From Maratus speciosus (taxonomy: Eukaryota > Arthropoda > Arachnida > Araneae > Salticidae), in assembly GCA_963932465.1 (NCBI GenBank), contig OZ010790.1, positions 350,821,087-350,885,086 of the forward strand: a stretch of DNA of 64,000 bases, in the 5' to 3' direction. The position numbers and the translations under genes were made by a program. Positions 60,905 to 64,000 of the stretch are shown one piece after another. The notes beneath the pieces were generated by a model. The model had not been told where the DNA came from. It saw only the letters and a list, made by a program, of their open reading frames with translations, and did not search any database. Position 1 is the first letter of the stretch. Each line of letters opens with the position of its first letter.

Positions 60905-63549
60905 TAGTCCAGTAAAATGAGGTTTTTTCTGGACATAATTAGGAAAGTTTTGAAACTTGTTAATATTGTTTGGAAGGTTCTACGAATAAACATACTAAAA
61001 GTCCTGATGAATGGGGAGTGAGTGCGAGGGGGAGGAGGCAAAAGAAGGTACCTTTATTCGTTTTTTTTTTGTTAATATCTCGTAATCTATAAGTCCTATT
61101 GAAAAACTGTTAACAGAAAAAATAAAGACAATTAAATTCTCTTCGAAAAAGGTTTTAAACATTTTTCGCTAGAGGTCATAGTTAACGCGATAATCGTATT
61201 CGAAAATGAAGAAATTTGCCAAAAGTCACACCAGGCCCAGAGAGCGGGTCAGTGGTACTTACATTGCATCTACTTAACTTAAATTTAAACAAGCATTAAT
61301 AAATCTTGTTATCAGTTGAATGGAAGCCTGAACAATAACTTCAACAAATGACATTTTCTTAACTATAGATTATGTTATATAGATTACATGTTTCGTAATC
61401 GTGTTTGAAGTCATTTTAAAAAGCGTGGCTTAACGCCAATTTAATTTCCTTCTGTAACTTTTGTTTAGTATACTTTTTTATATAGATTATAGATATTTTG
61501 AGCCTTCAATCCGTCATGATTAAAGAGGAGTACGATAAGTTTTTTCGACAGAGCTTTTTCACCATTCGACGCAGCGATAAGTTTTGGACAGGAATTTGGT
61601 CTGAGACAACACTAATGCTATCTATAAAATGCTCTGGAGAGTTCACACATGAACGAGGGATAAGTAACCGAGTTTTGAGTCAGTGGGTTCTGGGCGTCAC
61701 AGCTATCTTTAATATTTGTACCGTCCTGGAAGATTTCTGTGGTTTAACGCTTTCTTCTGTTGAACAATATAAGGAATTTCGTGAAGCTCGGATGAATAGA
61801 AATGCTGCGGATATCTCAAAACTTTCAACTTGGTTTGAAAATCATCCGCCCTTTCGTCAGACACATATAATTATATCAATATCTTCTGGGGTTATCTATA
61901 TCTGTTGGAGATGAAACTATCACCTACCTCATAACTTTGGAAATCGGGAATAAAAAGATAATTCAAGTATCTAGAAAATGTTACTCAGATGTGAAACTAA
62001 CTCGGAAAGGTATAGCTACTAATAAAACTATGGATCCTCTAGTTATATTCCGACGGATTTTCTTGTGCAAACGTAGTAACGATGATTTAGGAAATTGCCT
62101 ACTATATGATATGACTCCTTATCCTCTCTGTCTTTTCAATGATTGCGGAATGCGCAAGACAAAGCAAAATGCTTTGTGTCAAATATGTGAACAATCAGAT
62201 GAGATAATAGACCAACAACAGTCAACAGTTGTGGATGGTGGCTTCCTGTTACATGAGGTATTGTGGAAGAAGAGAACAGCAATACAGGATATTTGCAACA
62301 CCTAAACAAAATACATTAATAAACACTATTTTGGAAAGAGACGCAGAATTGTTTTCGATGGATACACTGACCTTGTAAACAGTGTACAACAGTAGATGAA
62401 TCAAATAGAAGGTGCTAAGGGAAAAGGTCAGTTAACATACATTATGAAGAACATATTGTCATCAGTGTTCCCCAAAATCAGTTTCTCTCAAATAAGAACA
62501 ATAACACAATGTTGATTCTCATTCCATCCTCTAATTTAAATGACAAAGGAGTCTCATGTCAGCAAAGTCCTAATTATGCCGACAGTCTGACTGTTCAGAT
62601 TGCTACAGATGCACTGAGTGAAAGTGACAACGTTACTGTTGTTGGATAGGATGGGGATATACTTGTTCTTCTCACATCCTTAACATCTTCAGATAAACAT
62701 ATATGCTTACAGATACAGCTGTTGCAGGGAAATGAACTGTCTCCTGTTATTTGGGGTTGAAAACGTAATCTCGTTCATATGTTAGTGCCTATCACAGCCA
62801 CCTATTTTGTTGTCCCTGATGCAGTACTAAAGTACTAAACCTCATCCAGTGTGCAACTGGTTGTAAGCCAAAATGTTGATGTAGAAAAACAGGAATGTCA
62901 TGCACTGCCCCCTGCCACTAATGCCATGGACTCAAACAGTCCATCTCCTGCTGAGGAGGATGTCCTATTGGAAATGGAACACAAATCAACATTTTTGAAA
63001 TTTCCCATTGAATCTGGGTTAATCAAATTAGTCACGGACTTCAGTATATTGTTTATTTTTATATCATTGTATTTTACGAATTTTTCATTTTTGTATATTT
63101 TATGTTAACAAAAAATCTAATTTTTTTAAGATATTGTTCAGGGTTCCATTCTCCTCACGACAACATTGACTAACGCTCGTTTAAGGAAGCTTAGATTAAG
63201 TAGGTGCAATATAAGTGCCGTTCACCCGCTCTCTAGCACTGGTGTGACTTTTGGCATTTCTTCATTTTTGAATGCGATTATTTCGTTAAGTATGGCTTCT
63301 AGAGAAAAATGTTTATAACCTTTTTTGTAAAGAATTTAATTAGAAAATTTTCAATAGGACTTATATATTACGAGATATTAACAAACAACCGAATAAATGT
63401 ACCTTCTTTTACCTCCCCCCTCACCTTCGCACTCATCCTCCATCGATCAAGACTTTTAGTATGTTCATTAGTAGACTCTCCAAACAATATTACCAAGTTT
63501 CAAAACTTTCGTAATTATGTCCCCAAATCTGCCTAGTTTGACTGGACTA
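60905..63549 (+). mobile_element. Academ-like TIR element with XPG/PIN-like nuclease relic
   Basis: A 2,645-bp insertion in the Helitron gene. Its tips are TAGTCCAGT and ACTGGACTA, inside a 3-bp target duplication TAT (60902-60904 and 63550-63552). Removing it with one TAT rejoins ...VIYLPY to QQMVYFQQG. Inverted arms are about 355 bp (60905 to about 61262; about 63190 to 63549). Three-bp duplications, TIRs, a nuclease of the XPG/FEN kind and a Cys-rich C-terminus together resemble the Academ superfamily. The assignment is inference; TSD and arms are seen directly. Confidence 0.75.
61498..62980 (+). pseudogene. Academ-like multi-domain protein relic
   Basis: Four blocks are visible in shifting frames. 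(1) 61498-61900: FFTIRRSDKFWTGIWSET, THERGISNRVLSQWVLGVTA and NRNAADISKLSTWFENHPPF, a conserved region of an arthropod repeat protein; the short TGIWSET segment seems to have lost a few residues. (2) 61937-62305: VKLTRKG, RRIFLCKRSNDDLGNCLLYD and VVDGGFLLHEVLW, with the Asp of VDGG a likely nuclease metal ligand. (3) about 62440-62740: NIHYEEHIVISVPQNQFLSN, ADSLTVQIATDALSESDN and VVGxDGDILVLLTSL, an XPG/PIN-type acidic motif with a stop inside. (4) about 62836-62950: ATGCKPKCxCRKTGMSCTAP, CHxCHG, a TSO1-like CXC cysteine motif. Numerous stops; inactive. Confidence 0.65.
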
Positions 63550-64000
63550 TATCAACAGATGGTTTATTTTCAACAAGGTACGGAAAATGCAGCACCTAAT
63601 CAAAATCGTGACACAATTCCCACAGCTTCGTTTAAATTAAGTCTTTCAGACGTAAATGCAAAACAATACCTATATGTAGAAATATCTATTCATTATGTCT
63701 TCGAAAAAGGTGTTTGGAAACCACGACAACGTGGAGAAATTTTCTTTTTATTAGAATGTTTTCCGTTTCTCCAAAAGACATCGAGCGTTACTGCCTTCGA
63801 CTACTTTTGTTCAAAATTCCTGAGCAACTAGCTTTGAGGACTTGCGAACTTTCGTGGGCGTTATCTAACCTACATTCCTTGAAGCAGCCCGTCAAAGGCA
63901 GCTTTTGGCTGATGATCAGGAATAGGTCAGATGTTTTTCAGAAGCCTGCGTTTTTCAAATACCTGCACAGCTCAGGCAAGTATCTGCCTTCATTTGTCTT
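63550..64000 (+). pseudogene. Helitron relic, after the Rep domain, truncated by the window end
   Basis: The frame resumes as QQMVYFQQGTENAAP and runs through SDVNAKQYLYVEISIHYVFE and KGVWKPRQRGEI, then shifts to FSVSPKDIERYCLRLLLFKI and DVFQKPAFFKYLHSSGK. This is the linker between the Rep and PIF1-type helicase domains of Helitron proteins. The helicase should lie beyond position 64000. Frameshifts near 63735 and 63830 show it is decayed. Confidence 0.8.

Overview
This window is AT-rich eukaryotic nuclear DNA with no bacterial or phage features. I recognise no intact host gene. Nearly everything that can be identified is transposable-element sequence or its relics: rolling-circle Helitrons and a Helentron-like non-autonomous family, Tc1/mariner elements and MITEs, a piggyBac-like MITE, an Academ-like element, a DDE/SWIM transposase relic, a hAT/P-like relic, a tRNA-derived SINE, tandem arrays and microsatellites. 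The mix of families fits an arthropod, possibly an arachnid such as a spider. That assignment is inference from remembered families, not a search result.

Left third (1-22 kb): an inverted pair of TATA-bearing sequences (about 2.1-3.2 kb); a 1.58 kb non-autonomous Helitron on the minus strand (4302-5881); a 1.2 kb Helentron-like element made of seven 145-bp units (8367-9563) inside an older degenerate repeat; a possible solo LTR (13953-14317); and a 2.97 kb DD41D-type mariner relative with terminal inverted repeats (TIRs) of about 800 bp (18584-21556), whose transposase is broken by one missing base.

Middle (22-44 kb): an array of ten units of about 145 bp (22.65-24.2 kb); a 2.93 kb TIR element with a decayed protein of an arthropod repeat family (24335-27264); a canonical minus-strand Helitron (27760-29880); directly beside it a decayed mariner (29891-30841); a tRNA-like sequence (30906-30977); a decayed DDE/SWIM transposase (about 32.7-33.67 kb); and several TIR MITEs.

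Right third (44-64 kb): a 6.15 kb Helitron copy (about 44113-50260) swollen by nested insertions: a 726-bp mariner derivative with inverted transposase tails, a second Helitron that itself holds two foldback MITEs, and another Helentron-like element. Next come a foldback element with a tRNA-like core (52924-53226), a tandem segmental duplication split by a SINE with a 14-bp target duplication (55087-55328), and an autonomous Helitron relic (58111 to the window end). That Helitron is interrupted by a piggyBac-like MITE at TTAA and by an Academ-like element at TAT. Removing each insertion with one target copy rejoins the Helitron reading frame, so the order of events can be read directly.

Many boundaries are supported by target-site duplications, empty-site relatives inside the window, or matching termini. 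Family names rest on motif recognition alone.
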